A DNA stretch of 64,000 nucleotides from Tsukamurella sp. PLM1 (lineage in GTDB: Bacteria; Actinomycetota; Actinomycetes; Mycobacteriales; Mycobacteriaceae), in contig NZ_AP025688.1 of NCBI RefSeq assembly GCF_023168325.1, positions 2,728,001 through 2,792,000 of the forward strand, given 5' to 3'. This document shows, piece after piece, positions 11,062 to 19,561 of the stretch; the first letter of the stretch is position 1, and every line of letters starts with the position of its first letter. Made by a program: the position numbers and the translations under genes. A model generated the notes under the pieces. The model made no database searches. It saw only the letters and a list, made by a program, of their open reading frames with translations, and was not told the origin of the DNA.

Positions 11062-11522
11062 CAGGATTGCGCCGCCTGCTCGCCCTCGACGTGGCGCTTG
11101 AGCTCCTTGAGAGCGGTGTCGGTGATCGCCTTCTCCGCCTTACGGCGCAACATCCCCAGCATGGGGATCTGCAGCGTCACCTCGAGCGTGTACGTGACGG
11201 TGGTCGCGCCGTCCGTCGTGGGCGTCAGGTCGTACCGGCCGTGCTGCGTGCTCTGCAGCGTGCTGGCCGCCAGCTCCCACGAGACCGAGCGGCCGCCCGG
11301 CTCCCAGGTGTACTCGAGCTCGTAGGTGTCGCGCAGGAAGCCCTCCTCGAGCACGAATCGCACCCGGCGCGGCCGCCCGGCGCCGGTGGTCTCGAGGACG
11401 GTCACCTCACGAGCCGCCGAAACCCACTCGGGATAGCGGTCGAACGCCGAGATGGCGGCCATGATCCGCTCCGGCGCCGCGTCGATCACGATCGATTCGC
11501 GGGTGCGTTCGGCGTCAGACAC
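11061..11522 (-). CDS. SRPBCC/START-like protein (Rv2185c type)
   Basis: The product is about 153 aa. GTG 11522 follows GGGAGAGG at good spacing and overlaps the upstream gene by 8 bp. The open frame extends nine codons further, but that part has no conserved sequence. SRPBCC signs are an early helix-strand start ([24 protein letters not shown]), a strand-rich core ([22 protein letters not shown]) and a long C-terminal helix ([20 protein letters not shown]). The fold encloses a hydrophobic cavity for lipids or polyketides. It is coupled to the ArsA-like gene by a TGATG overlap. Confidence 0.82.
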   Translation of the reverse strand: MSDAERTRESIVIDAAPERIMAAISAFDRYPEWVSAAREVTVLETTGAGRPRRVRFVLEEGFLRDTYELEYTWEPGGRSVSWELAASTLQSTQHGRYDLTPTTDGATTVTYTLEVTLQIPMLGMLRRKAEKAITDTALKELKRHVEGEQAAQS

Positions 11523-11907
11523 GGTCGACCTCTCCCGCCGCCGGGCCACCCAGCACGCGCCCGTCCTCCGCGGCGAACTTCACGTCGAACATCACGTCGT
11601 GCCCGCGCACCCGGCGCTCGCGCACCTGCGCCACGATCTGCTCGGGGGTCATCGGCGTCGCCGGCTCGGCGTGCAGGAAGTAATGCAGCAGGCTCCCGTC
11701 GAGGTGCGGCTCGATCCAGAACTCGGAGGTGCCGGTCAGCGGACCGTCGACCTTCCAGCGGAGGCCGAGCTCCCCCCGGTCCTCGGTGACGGACAGGCGC
11801 AGGTCCGGGAACCAACCGCGCCACCGCTGCGCGCCCGCCATCGCGGCGGCCACGGCGCTCGGGTGGGCGGCGACGAACGCGACGTCGGCCACTTGGATGG
11901 TGCTCAC
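11515..11907 (-). CDS. SRPBCC-like protein (Rv2186c type)
   Basis: The product is 130 aa with a GTG start at 11907. The pattern of [53 protein letters not shown] and a basic segment near the end fits a small polyketide-cyclase/START-like fold. It is the promoter-proximal gene of the minus-strand run down to aroG. A divergent fadD15 starts 166 bp away, so this intergenic stretch must hold both promoters. Ligand and function are unknown. Confidence 0.72.
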   Translation of the reverse strand: MSTIQVADVAFVAAHPSAVAAAMAGAQRWRGWFPDLRLSVTEDRGELGLRWKVDGPLTGTSEFWIEPHLDGSLLHYFLHAEPATPMTPEQIVAQVRERRVRGHDVMFDVKFAAEDGRVLGGPAAGEVDRV

Positions 11908-12073
11908 CCCTTAAGCTTCACACATCCGCTCCCGGGGCGGACGGTGCCGGGTCCGTTCGAGCGCTCGTCGCACCGCTCCCGCCCGACGGTGCCGGGCTCC
12001 CTCAGCGCCGGAACATCGGATTTGCAGCGGTGTAAGGTTCACCACAAACCACCGAAAGCGACCCGGAGGATCC

Positions 12074-13872
12074 GTGCGCGAGATCAGCGTCCCCGCCAAC
12101 TACACCATCGACCCCGCGTCCTCCACGGTCGACGTGGTCTTCGACGCGGCCCGCACCGCCCCACAGAGCGTCCGCGTCAAGCGGCTCGTGGGCGGCGAGT
12201 GGCAGCCGGTCACCACGAAGCAGTACGAGCAGGAGATCCTCGGCGTCGCGAAGGGCCTGATCGCGCAGGGCGTGCAGCCGGGAGACCGGGTGGCGCTGGT
12301 CTCGTCCACCCGCTACGAGTGGCCCGTGATCGACTTCGCGATCTGGGCCGTGGGCGCGGTCACCGTGCCGGTGTACGAGACCAGCTCGGCTGGTCAGATC
12401 GACTGGATCCTCCAGGACTCCGACGCGGTGCTGATGATCATCGAGGGCTCCAAGCAGGCCGCCGAGGTCGCGGAACTGACGGACCTGCACAACGTCAAGC
12501 GGGTGCTGCGGATCGATCCCGCCGAGGGCGAGCAGGGTGCCGTCGCCGCGCTCACCGCCGAGGGCTCCGAGATCACCGAGGAGAAGGTCCACGCGGGCCG
12601 CGCCGGGGTGACCGCCGACGACCTGGCCACCTTGATCTACACCTCCGGCACCACTGGCCGCCCGAAGGGCTGCGAGCTCACGCACTCGAACCTGATGAGC
12701 GAGGCCGAGGCGATCCTCGCATCGCCGTTCGGCGACGCCATCCGGGGCGGCTCCAACGTCATGTTCCTGCCGCTGGCCCACGTTCTGGCCCGTGCCGTCA
12801 ACATCGCGTGCTTCAAGGGCGGCGCATTGGTGGGCCACTTCAACGACACCAAGAACCTGGTGCCGCAGTTCTCCATCTTCAAGCCCACGCTGATCCTGTC
12901 GGTGCCGCGGGTGTTCGAGAAGGTGTACGCCTCCGCGCAGCAGAGCGCCGTGGACGGCGGCAAGGGCAAGATCTTCGACGCCGCAGTGCAGACCGCGATC
13001 GAGTACAGCCAGGCGCAGGACGCCGGCGGCGCCGGGCTGTTGCTCAAGGCGAAGCACACCCTGTTCGACAAGCTGGTGTACGGCAAGCTCAAGGCCGCGC
13101 TCGGCGGGAACTGCAAGGTCGCGATCTCCGGCGGCGCTCCCTGGGCGCTCGGCTCGGCCACTTCTTCCGCGGCGTGGGCGTCACGGTGATGGAGGGCTAC
13201 GGCCTCACCGAGACCACCGCGGCCATCACGGTCAACGTCGCGGGCGCGCAGAAGATCGGCACCGTCGGGCGTCCGCTGGGCGGCCAGGCCGCGAAGATCG
13301 CCGAGGACGGCGAGATCCTGCTCAAGGGCTCCGTCGTCTTCCGCGGCTACTGGCACAACGAGGAGGCCACTGCGGCCGCCGTCGAGGACGGCTGGTTCCA
13401 CACCGGCGACCTGGGCTCGATCGACGACGACGGCTACCTGTCGATCACCGGCCGCAAGAAGGAACTGATCGTGACCGCGGGCGGCAAGAACGTCTCGCCC
13501 GCCGGGCTCGAGGACGCGCTGCGCGGCAACCCGCTGATCTCCCAGGCGATGGTCGTCGGCGACGCGCAGCCGTTCATCGCCGCGCTCGTCACCATCGATC
13601 CCGAGGCGTTCCCGCAGTGGAAGGCGGCCAACGGCAAGCCCGAGGCGGCCACCGTCGCGGAGCTGCGCAACGACCCCGACCTGGTGGCCGAGATCGACAA
13701 GGCCGTCGCCGTCGCGAACGACACCGTGTCCAAGGCCGAGGCCATCAAGAAGGTCCGTATCCTCCCGGAGGACTTCTCCGAGGAGACCGGCGAGATGACC
13801 CCGACCATGAAGGTCAAGCGCAACGTCGTGGCGCAGAAGTACGCCGACGACATCGCGGACATCTACGCCTGA
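12074..13872 (+). CDS. fadD15: Long-chain fatty-acid--CoA ligase FadD15, one frame break
   Basis: The product is about 599 aa. GTG 12074 follows GGAGGA. It is an ANL superfamily enzyme: [57 protein letters not shown] and [17 protein letters not shown]. It activates long-chain fatty acids to acyl-CoA. The frame breaks at 13139-13141; restoring one C gives [21 protein letters not shown]. Order beside the SRPBCC/ArsA block and pimB matches Rv2187. A strong hairpin terminator follows 15 bp after the stop. In mycobacteria this long-chain FACL supports lipid activation and recycling, though its physiological substrate is not settled. Confidence 0.92.
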
Positions 13873-13887
13873 TCACAGACGAACCAC

Positions 13888-13920
13888 GAACCGCCGCACC
13901 GGCTCCCGGTGCGGCGGTTC
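13888..13920 (+). terminator. Rho-independent terminator after fadD15
   Basis: A perfect 15-bp stem (left arm GAACCGCCGCACCGG, 13888-13902; right arm 13906-13920) has a 3-nt loop and is followed by TGTTCT. It begins 15 bp after the fadD15 stop. The T-run is short, as is usual in high-GC actinobacteria. Confidence 0.88.
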
Positions 13921-14131
13921 TGTTCTCCCATCCGACGGCGCGCGGCGCGGCTCGCCCCCGCGTGACTCGGCCCACCGATGATCATCACGACGTCGGAGCC
14001 GCTCCGGGCGATACGGCAGCGGACGGACGCGGAGTGAGGACGGGGACCATGAGCGACGGGTTGGTGTCACACCCACGGCGCACAGCCCACTCGGGGGAAA
14101 GTTGTTGCAACCACCACGACATCACTGCGGA
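13921..14131. other. Intergenic stretch with no supported gene
   Basis: These 211 bp lie between the fadD15 terminator and the 3' end of the minus-strand pimB gene. Short open frames occur on both strands, but none has a convincing ribosome site, codon pattern or recognisable sequence. I see nothing else here. Confidence 0.6.
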
Positions 14132-15262
14132 TCAGAACGGGTTGAGCAAGGTCTGGAGCCGGTGGCCGAGACGGCGCCAGTCGAAGTGTTCGGCCACCAG
14201 CTCGCGGCCGCGCGCGCCCATCGCCGCGGCGCGGTCGGGATCGGCGAGCAGGCCCGCAACGGCGTCGGCGATCGCCTCGACGTCGCGGCCGGGCACCACG
14301 TGCCCGGACTCCCCCTCCCACACCGTCTCCGGGGCGCCACCGGAATCTCCGGCGACGACGGGCTTCCCGGTCGCGGACGCCTCGAGGAAGACGATGCCGA
14401 GCCCCTCCACGTCGAGTCCGGCGCCACGGGTGCGGCAGGGCATCGCGAACACGTCGCCCACCGTGTGGTGCGCGGCGAGCTCGTCGAACGGCACCCCGCC
14501 CGTGAAGATCACTTGGTCCTCGACGCCCACCTCGCGCACCAGTTTGCGCAGGGTCTCCGCGTACGGGCCGCCACCCACGATCATCAGCTTCGCACCGGAC
14601 ACCTGCTTCCGGATCCGCGGCAGCGCGCGGATCAGCATGTCCTGCCCCTTGCGCGGCACCAGCCGCGACAGGCACAGCACCACGGGCTCGTCCTCCCCCA
14701 GCCCGTACCGCGCACGCAGAGCCGAGCGGGCGGCATCGTCGGGCCGGAAGACGTCCGTGTCCACGCCGGGCGGAAGGTGCTCGAGCGCGGCGCGCGGGCC
14801 GAACGCCGCGGCGAACCGGCCGCGCGTGTACTTGCTGACGTACGTCGTCACGTCGGTGGTGTCGCCGATGCGGCGCAGGCACGCCCGCGAGGGCGGCAAC
14901 ATCGACCAGCCCACCTCGTGCCCGTGCGTCGACGCGACGGTCCGCAGCGCCCCCGCGTCCTTCAGCGGGGCGCCGAGCAGCGCGAGCGGCGCGGCGGCAC
15001 CGAACCAGACGGTCTCGATGTCGTGGCCGCGCACCAGATCCCGGGCGCGGGAGAACGCGTCGGGCGTGGGCACGAGCAGTGAGGTGGGGTGCCGGACCAC
15101 CTCGAACGGCTGCGCCGCGTCGTACTCCTCACTACCGCGCCAGCGCGACGCGTACACCACCAGTTCGTCGGCAGGCAGCTGCCGGACGAAGGCCTGGAGG
15201 TACGTCTGGATCCCGCCGGGGCGGGGTGGGAAGTCGTTGGTGACCAGCAGCGTGCGCGGCAT
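14132..15262 (-). CDS. pimB: Phosphatidylinositol mannoside alpha-(1-6)-mannosyltransferase PimB'
   Basis: The product is 376 aa. ATG 15262 gives the family N-terminus MPRTLLVTNDFPPRPGGIQTY; the 13 extra upstream codons are unlikely. It is a GT4/GT-B glycosyltransferase: glycine-rich GGIQ acceptor loop, CLSRLVPRKGQDMLI, MIVGGGPYAETL, and the GDP-mannose-binding EGLGIVFLEASATGKPV. It adds the second mannose to PIM1 using GDP-mannose on the inner face of the membrane, on the way to lipomannan and lipoarabinomannan. Position matches Rv2188c. The gene is monocistronic here and convergent with fadD15. Confidence 0.93.
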   Translation of the reverse strand: MPRTLLVTNDFPPRPGGIQTYLQAFVRQLPADELVVYASRWRGSEEYDAAQPFEVVRHPTSLLVPTPDAFSRARDLVRGHDIETVWFGAAAPLALLGAPLKDAGALRTVASTHGHEVGWSMLPPSRACLRRIGDTTDVTTYVSKYTRGRFAAAFGPRAALEHLPPGVDTDVFRPDDAARSALRARYGLGEDEPVVLCLSRLVPRKGQDMLIRALPRIRKQVSGAKLMIVGGGPYAETLRKLVREVGVEDQVIFTGGVPFDELAAHHTVGDVFAMPCRTRGAGLDVEGLGIVFLEASATGKPVVAGDSGGAPETVWEGESGHVVPGRDVEAIADAVAGLLADPDRAAAMGARGRELVAEHFDWRRLGHRLQTLLNPF

Positions 15263-15319
15263 GGGGTCAACCGTACTGGCGGGGCGGGCACCGTCGGGCA
15301 CACGCCCCGCCGACAGGCC

Positions 15320-17038
15320 CTACGGACGCATCTCGTAGGCGCCGTCGTACTCGGCGACCTGCTGCCACACGCGATCGAACGCGGCCTGATCGGCGGTCGG
15401 GCGGCGGACCGCGCCGAGCGCCCAGTCCTGCTGCGCCGGCGTGGCGGAGGGCTTGCCGTAGACGCCGATCGCGTAGCCCGAGAAGTCGCGGACGAGCACG
15501 TCGAAGATGCGGCTGAGCACGTCCCGGTCGAGGCCGGTCAGAGCGGCCTGCTCGAGGATCAGCTGGCCGTAGACGACCAGCGAGAACAGGTGCCCGATGT
15601 CGAGGACGAAGTCGAGATCCTCGGCCTGCTCGGCGCTGGGCGGCGCGGTCTGCAGCAGGGTGCGCAGCGCCTGCGCCTGCTCGTAGAAGGTCGCGACGTT
15701 CGGCACGTCCGCGGCGGCCTTGTACGGCTTCGTCCAGTCCGCGAACTGCACCTTGCCGGCACCGCCGAGCGGCCCCTGGTCGAAGAAGAACGCCTCGTCG
15801 GCCGCGTCCGTGCGCGTCCCGATCTCCGGGTACTCCTTCGGGTTGAACAGGTAGTTGGGCATGAACTTGAGGATCTGCGCGACGTTGACGTGCACCGTGC
15901 CCTCGAGCCGCGGAAGCCATCCGATGAACCGGTTCGCCTGGTGGAAGTAGGTGGTCTTCTCGTATCCCTTGGCGGCGACCACGTCCAGCAGCAGGGTGAG
16001 CACCTTCTCGCCCTCGGAGGTGACCTTGGACTTGGTCATCGGGTTGAACAGCAGGTACCTGCGGTCGTCGCGGCTCGCACTGCGGAAGTAGTCCACGGAC
16101 CGGTCACTGAACAGCTTCATCGCGACGAGGCGCGCGTAGGCGTCGACGAAGTTGCCGCGCACGTGGCTGAAGTCGGTGACCGGGTTGCCGTACAGGATGC
16201 GGTTGTTCGAGTGAGTGATCGCCTCGTGGAAGGCGTGCTCGCACATGCCGATCGAGCCGTGGCACAGGTTGAACTTGCCGATGTTGACGGTGTTGAGCGC
16301 CGCCGCGAACGCCTCGGGCCCCGTGTGCAGGACGTCCGCCTCGGTCACCGGGTAGTCGACGAGCTCGAAGGTCGAGACGAACATCTGGCCGTGCACCACG
16401 TTGTCGATGAGCCGGTACGCGGGGTGGCCGCTGTCGGCGGCGAAGAAGACGTACCCCTCCGGTCCTTCCACGTCGGCCCGGCGCCCGAACACGGAGACCA
16501 TGCCCGCGACGTTGCCGTTGCCGATGTAGTACTTGGTGCCGGACGCGGTGAAGCCGCCGTCGCCGGTGGGCGTGAGGATCATGTCCGTGCTGTACACGTC
16601 GGCGCCGTGCTCCCGCTCGGACAGGCCGAACGCCATCACGCCCCCGTCCAGGAGTTGTTGCGCCGCTCGGCGTTTCGCGTCCTCGTTGGCGCTCATCCAG
16701 ATCGGCCCCAGGCCGAGGATCGTGACCTGCTCGGCGTACCAGTAGGCGAGGCCGTAGAAGCCGAAGATCTCGCTCAGTGCGGCATTGCGGGCGGCGTCCC
16801 ACCGCCGGTTCGGGTCACCGTCGGCGTAGGCGGCGGGCGTGAGGAAGGTGGCGAACAGCTTCTCCCGCTTCTCGAACTCGAGGAAGTCCGTGACCCACTC
16901 CGCCTCGAGATCGGCGCGCAGCAGCCGCTCCTTGCCGTAGCCCTCGAAGAAGTCGACCGTGGCGCGCAGCAGGCGCCGGGTCTCCGGGTCGAACTGCGCG
17001 TAGTCGGCGGTGTGCGGGTTCAGCAGGATGCGGGACAT
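15320..17038 (-). CDS. Acyl-CoA dehydrogenase family protein
   Basis: The product is 572 aa, starting at ATG 17038. N-terminal helices (FDPETRRLLRATVDFFEGYGKERLL) precede the FAD and substrate middle domain (MAFGLSEREHGADVYSTDMIL, ASGTKYYIGNGNVAGMVSVFGR). A long helical C-terminal domain follows, with R-rich RFIGWLPRLEGTVHVN. At over 550 residues it is longer than classical acyl-CoA dehydrogenases (about 390 aa) and nearer the large AidB/VLCAD-like group. I cannot assign chain length or physiological substrate. It lies between the NlpC pair and pimB and is not in the M. tuberculosis block as I remember it, so it is probably accessory. Confidence 0.82.
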   Translation of the reverse strand: MSRILLNPHTADYAQFDPETRRLLRATVDFFEGYGKERLLRADLEAEWVTDFLEFEKREKLFATFLTPAAYADGDPNRRWDAARNAALSEIFGFYGLAYWYAEQVTILGLGPIWMSANEDAKRRAAQQLLDGGVMAFGLSEREHGADVYSTDMILTPTGDGGFTASGTKYYIGNGNVAGMVSVFGRRADVEGPEGYVFFAADSGHPAYRLIDNVVHGQMFVSTFELVDYPVTEADVLHTGPEAFAAALNTVNIGKFNLCHGSIGMCEHAFHEAITHSNNRILYGNPVTDFSHVRGNFVDAYARLVAMKLFSDRSVDYFRSASRDDRRYLLFNPMTKSKVTSEGEKVLTLLLDVVAAKGYEKTTYFHQANRFIGWLPRLEGTVHVNVAQILKFMPNYLFNPKEYPEIGTRTDAADEAFFFDQGPLGGAGKVQFADWTKPYKAAADVPNVATFYEQAQALRTLLQTAPPSAEQAEDLDFVLDIGHLFSLVVYGQLILEQAALTGLDRDVLSRIFDVLVRDFSGYAIGVYGKPSATPAQQDWALGAVRRPTADQAAFDRVWQQVAEYDGAYEMRP

Positions 17039-17055
17039 GGCCCACAGGCTACCCG

Positions 17056-18099
17056 CTAGTAACGAACCGCCGACTTGTACGGGCCCGCGGAATCGATCGG
17101 GACGACCTTCACCGGCACGCCGTAGGTCGACGCGTGCACGACCTTGCCGTCGCCGACGTACATCCCGACGTGGGTCGCGGCAGCGTAGTAGACGATGATG
17201 TCGCCGGGCTGCAGCTGATCACGGGAGACCGGCTGGCCGCCCGCCAACTGTGCCTGCGAGGTGCGAGGCAGCGACTTGCCGGACTGCTGGTAGGCCCACA
17301 CCATGAGCCCGGAGCAGTCGAACTGGCCTGGGCCGGTGGCGCCGAACGAGTACGGCATGCCGACGCGGGTCAGCGCGGCCCGCACCGCGGCGAGTTCGGC
17401 GGTGCTTCCGGCCGGTACCTTGCTCGGGTCGAACGGTGTGGGCGGGCCGATCAGCGAGCCGCGCTGAGCGCCCGTCAGGCGATCGTAGATCGCCTTGATC
17501 CGGGCCACCTCGCGGGCGAGTTTCGACTTCTTCTCCCGCAGGTCCGAGGCCTTCTTCTCGGCGTCGGTCCGCGTGGACTCCGCCGCCTTGGCCGCGTCGT
17601 CCGCGCGCTTGGCCGCCGACTCGGCCGCGCTCTTCGACTTCTTGTAGGCGTCGACGGTGGCGATCACGTCGCGGTTGATGAAGTCCAGGGTCGACATCTG
17701 GTCGAGCATCTGCTGCGGCGAATCGCTCACGAGCAGGGCGTACGTCCGGTTGGTGCGCGAGCCCTTGTAGTTCGCGACCACGACCGCGTCTATCTGCGGC
17801 TGCAGCGCCGCCTGTCGCGCCTTCACGGCGCCGACCTCGCGCTGCGCCGCAACCAGCGTGGCATCGGCGGCGCGCTTCGCGGCGGTGGCCTTGGCGGCGT
17901 CCTCTTGCGCAGCCTTCGCGGCCTCGTTCGTGGCCGACGCCTGCTCCGACAGTTCCTTGTACTGCTTCAGGGCCGCATCCGCGGTGTCCGGATCGGCCGT
18001 CGCGCTGCCGACCACGGTGAGCCCGGCGATCATGACCATGACCGCCGACGCGGCGATGCCGCGCCGGACGCGGGAACTGTGCTGGGGGATCGAGGGCAC
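17056..18099 (-). CDS. NlpC/P60 peptidoglycan hydrolase with N-terminal coiled coil (RipA/Rv2190c type)
   Basis: The product is about 347 aa. GTG 18099 (VPSIPQHSSRVRRG) follows GGAAGGA and gives a proper signal peptide (IAASAVMVMIAGLTVVGSATA); the open frame runs 26 codons further upstream. Residues about 40-210 form an Ala/Lys-rich coiled coil. The last 110 residues are an NlpC/P60 domain with catalytic Cys in FDCSGLMVWAYQQ, His in ATHVGMYVG and a third polar site in VVHAST. It should cleave D-iGlu-mDAP bonds in stem peptides outside the membrane, with the coiled coil gating access. It is 89 bp downstream of a second NlpC gene and probably shares its riboswitch-controlled transcript. Confidence 0.9.
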   Translation of the reverse strand: MPSIPQHSSRVRRGIAASAVMVMIAGLTVVGSATADPDTADAALKQYKELSEQASATNEAAKAAQEDAAKATAAKRAADATLVAAQREVGAVKARQAALQPQIDAVVVANYKGSRTNRTYALLVSDSPQQMLDQMSTLDFINRDVIATVDAYKKSKSAAESAAKRADDAAKAAESTRTDAEKKASDLREKKSKLAREVARIKAIYDRLTGAQRGSLIGPPTPFDPSKVPAGSTAELAAVRAALTRVGMPYSFGATGPGQFDCSGLMVWAYQQSGKSLPRTSQAQLAGGQPVSRDQLQPGDIIVYYAAATHVGMYVGDGKVVHASTYGVPVKVVPIDSAGPYKSAVRY

Positions 18100-18188
18100 G
18101 GGCGGAGCTGGTCCTTCCAAAGCTGACGTCACGCGGGTCGCGCCCACGTCACGAGGAGTGGTTGCCGTCGCAACCACATCAGGGTACG

Positions 18189-18944
18189 TCAGTACCGACG
18201 GGCCGAGTAGACCGACATCTCGTTGAGCGGGCTCACCTTGACCGGAATGCCGTAGTTCACCGAGTGGACGACCTTGCCCTCGCCGATGTATAGGGCGGCA
18301 TGGCTGCCGCCGTTGTAGATCACGATGTCGCCCGGCTGCAGGTCCTTGATCGCGACGGACCGGCCGCCGCCGAGCTGGCCGTAGCTGTCGCGAGGCACCG
18401 TGATCCCGGCCTGCTTCATCGACCAGTAGACGAGACCGGAGCAGTCGAACGAGGTGGGGCCGGCGGAACCGTACGAATAGGGCAGGCCCGTGCGCGACAG
18501 CGCCGCCTGCACGACCTTGGCCTTCGCGCCACCCGGCTGCGCGCCGGCGACGGTGGTCTCGCCCGGCTTAGGGGCGATCGCGACACCGGACACCACGTTC
18601 GGGCGTGCGGCGGTGCTGCGCGAGGCGACGGGCTTGGCCTTGGGCGCAGGCTTCGCGGCGGGCTTGGCCTTGGACGCAGGCTTCGCGGCGGGCTTGGCCT
18701 TGGGCGCAGGCTTTGCGGCGGGCTTGGCCTTCGCCTGGGGCGCGACCGCGGCGGGCTGCGCCTGCGGCGCGGCGGGAGCCGGCTTGGCCTTAGGGGCGAC
18801 CGGCGCCGGCGCGGGCGCGGGGGTCGCGAAAGCGGTGGCCGCGGGGGCCGCGAGCGTACCGAGGGTCACTGCGCCGGCTGCGAGTGCACCGCGCGCGGCG
18901 GTGGCACCTCGGCTGGGCTGCGGCTGAAGTCGGTGTTTCGCCAC
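18189..18944 (-). CDS. Secreted NlpC/P60 endopeptidase with Lys/Ala/Pro-rich linker
   Basis: The product is 251 aa. GTG 18944 follows GAGGAGAC. A signal peptide (GALAAGAVTLGTLAAPAATAFA) is followed by a long low-complexity linker of A-K-P-A repeats (about residues 45-115). The NlpC/P60 domain has the catalytic Cys in FDCSGLVYWSMKQAG and His in GSHAALYIGEGKVVHS. The positively charged linker could span or bind the anionic wall. Its catalytic domain resembles that of the next gene (both end V..YSARRY / YKSAVRY), suggesting an old tandem duplication. A c-di-AMP riboswitch sits directly upstream, tying expression to osmotic and wall status. Confidence 0.9.
   Translation of the reverse strand: MAKHRLQPQPSRGATAARGALAAGAVTLGTLAAPAATAFATPAPAPAPVAPKAKPAPAAPQAQPAAVAPQAKAKPAAKPAPKAKPAAKPASKAKPAAKPAPKAKPVASRSTAARPNVVSGVAIAPKPGETTVAGAQPGGAKAKVVQAALSRTGLPYSYGSAGPTSFDCSGLVYWSMKQAGITVPRDSYGQLGGGRSVAIKDLQPGDIVIYNGGSHAALYIGEGKVVHSVNYGIPVKVSPLNEMSVYSARRY
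18637..18735 (-). repeat. 30-bp tandem repeat encoding (A-K-P-A-A-K-P-A-P-K)n
   Basis: About three near-identical 30-bp units (GGCTTGGCCTTG..GCAGGCTTCGCGGC on the plus strand) encode the linker of the secreted NlpC protein. Units differ at one position (Pro versus Ser). The repeat is in frame and coding, so it is a protein-linker repeat and not a CRISPR array. Copy number could vary between strains. Confidence 0.8.
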
Positions 18945-18967
18945 GAAGGGGGTCTCCTCAAGTCTCT

Positions 18968-19145
18968 TCCCGACCGCCGACCGAGTTAGCTGACGGGTTC
19001 GGGCGAGGAAGATGCCCTACCCCGGAGACTTCGAGAGTCTCCGGCGATTCACCCCGGATAACGCGTGTGGGTCCCCGGCGAAGCGCGCGGCTTCTTAGGC
19101 GGTGACCTCGGGAGACGAGACGGATTTCGCCCCGGGTTCCTCCGC
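18968..19145 (-). promoter_or_regulatory. c-di-AMP riboswitch (ydaO/yuaA class) upstream of the NlpC/P60 genes
   Basis: On the minus strand the leader contains, in order, GGAACCCGGGGCG (about 19140-19128), GGGGTGAATC (19055-19046), a GGAGACTctcgaAGTCTCC hairpin, GGGCATC and the signature CCGAACCCGTCAGCTAAC (about 19003-18986). These are the conserved blocks of the ydaO-yuaA riboswitch, which binds c-di-AMP and in actinobacteria typically precedes cell-wall hydrolase genes. Ligand binding normally turns expression off. It is followed within 25 bp by the ribosome site of the 18944 gene. Exact ends need a covariance model. Confidence 0.9.
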
Positions 19146-19157
19146 AAGGTCTCAGAA

Positions 19158-19186
19158 AGATTACGAAATGGAAACGCGCCTGTCTA
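19158..19186 (-). promoter_or_regulatory. Probable sigma-70-type promoter for the riboswitch transcript
   Basis: On the minus strand TAGACA (19186-19181) is separated by 17 bp from TAATCT (19163-19158). This is close to the vegetative consensus and would start transcription at about 19151, just before the first conserved block of the riboswitch. Confidence 0.65.
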
Positions 19187-19231
19187 GCCGGACGCGCCGG
19201 GGGACTCCCCGTGGGCACCCCTGAGCAACCC

Positions 19232-19441
19232 CTATCCGGCCCGTCTTCCCTGCTCAGGGAGCACCCGGAGCCCGGGCAACATTCCCGCGTTCGCGAACGT
19301 CACAATCGCGTCCTCCAGACCCGGTTCCGTCGTGACCGGTGGCGGGTCCATGGCCACCGGACGGAACAGGAATCCCACCGAGCAGTCCCCGCACGCGCGG
19401 GGCTTGGCCGGGCAGGTGGCGCAGTCGACGTGCAGTGCCAT
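19232..19441 (-). CDS. Small cysteine-rich actinobacterial protein of unknown function
   Basis: The product is 69 aa. ATG 19441 has AAGGGA eight bases upstream. The N-terminal third carries two Cys pairs, C7-x2-C10 and C17-x2-C20 (VDCATCPAKPRACGDCSVGFLF), a likely zinc or Fe-S knuckle. The rest is a short acidic and hydrophobic segment. Small proteins with this head recur in Mycobacteriales near this locus, from memory. It is divergent from the DnaQ/GIY-YIG nuclease 121 bp away. Function is unknown. Confidence 0.7.
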   Translation of the reverse strand: MALHVDCATCPAKPRACGDCSVGFLFRPVAMDPPPVTTEPGLEDAIVTFANAGMLPGLRVLPEQGRRAG

Positions 19442-19561
19442 CGTGGCATCCCTTCTTCCATCGTCGTCGTTCGCGGCAGACGCTAGACCCCGGCACCGAC
19501 AGGTTTCGCGCGTGCGTTCGGGCCGGGCGAACTTGTCGGTGGGGCGTTCTACGGTCTGGGC

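Noticed and set aside
12002..13057. A 351-codon minus-strand open frame opposite fadD15
   Set aside because: The forward frame is an unmistakable acyl-CoA ligase with a ribosome site; the reverse frame has His/Arg/Gly-rich shadow composition and no recognisable domain.
18637..18735. Possible CRISPR-like repeat array
   Set aside because: The 30-bp units are contiguous, in frame, lack spacers and encode an A-K-P linker. No cas gene is present anywhere in the window.
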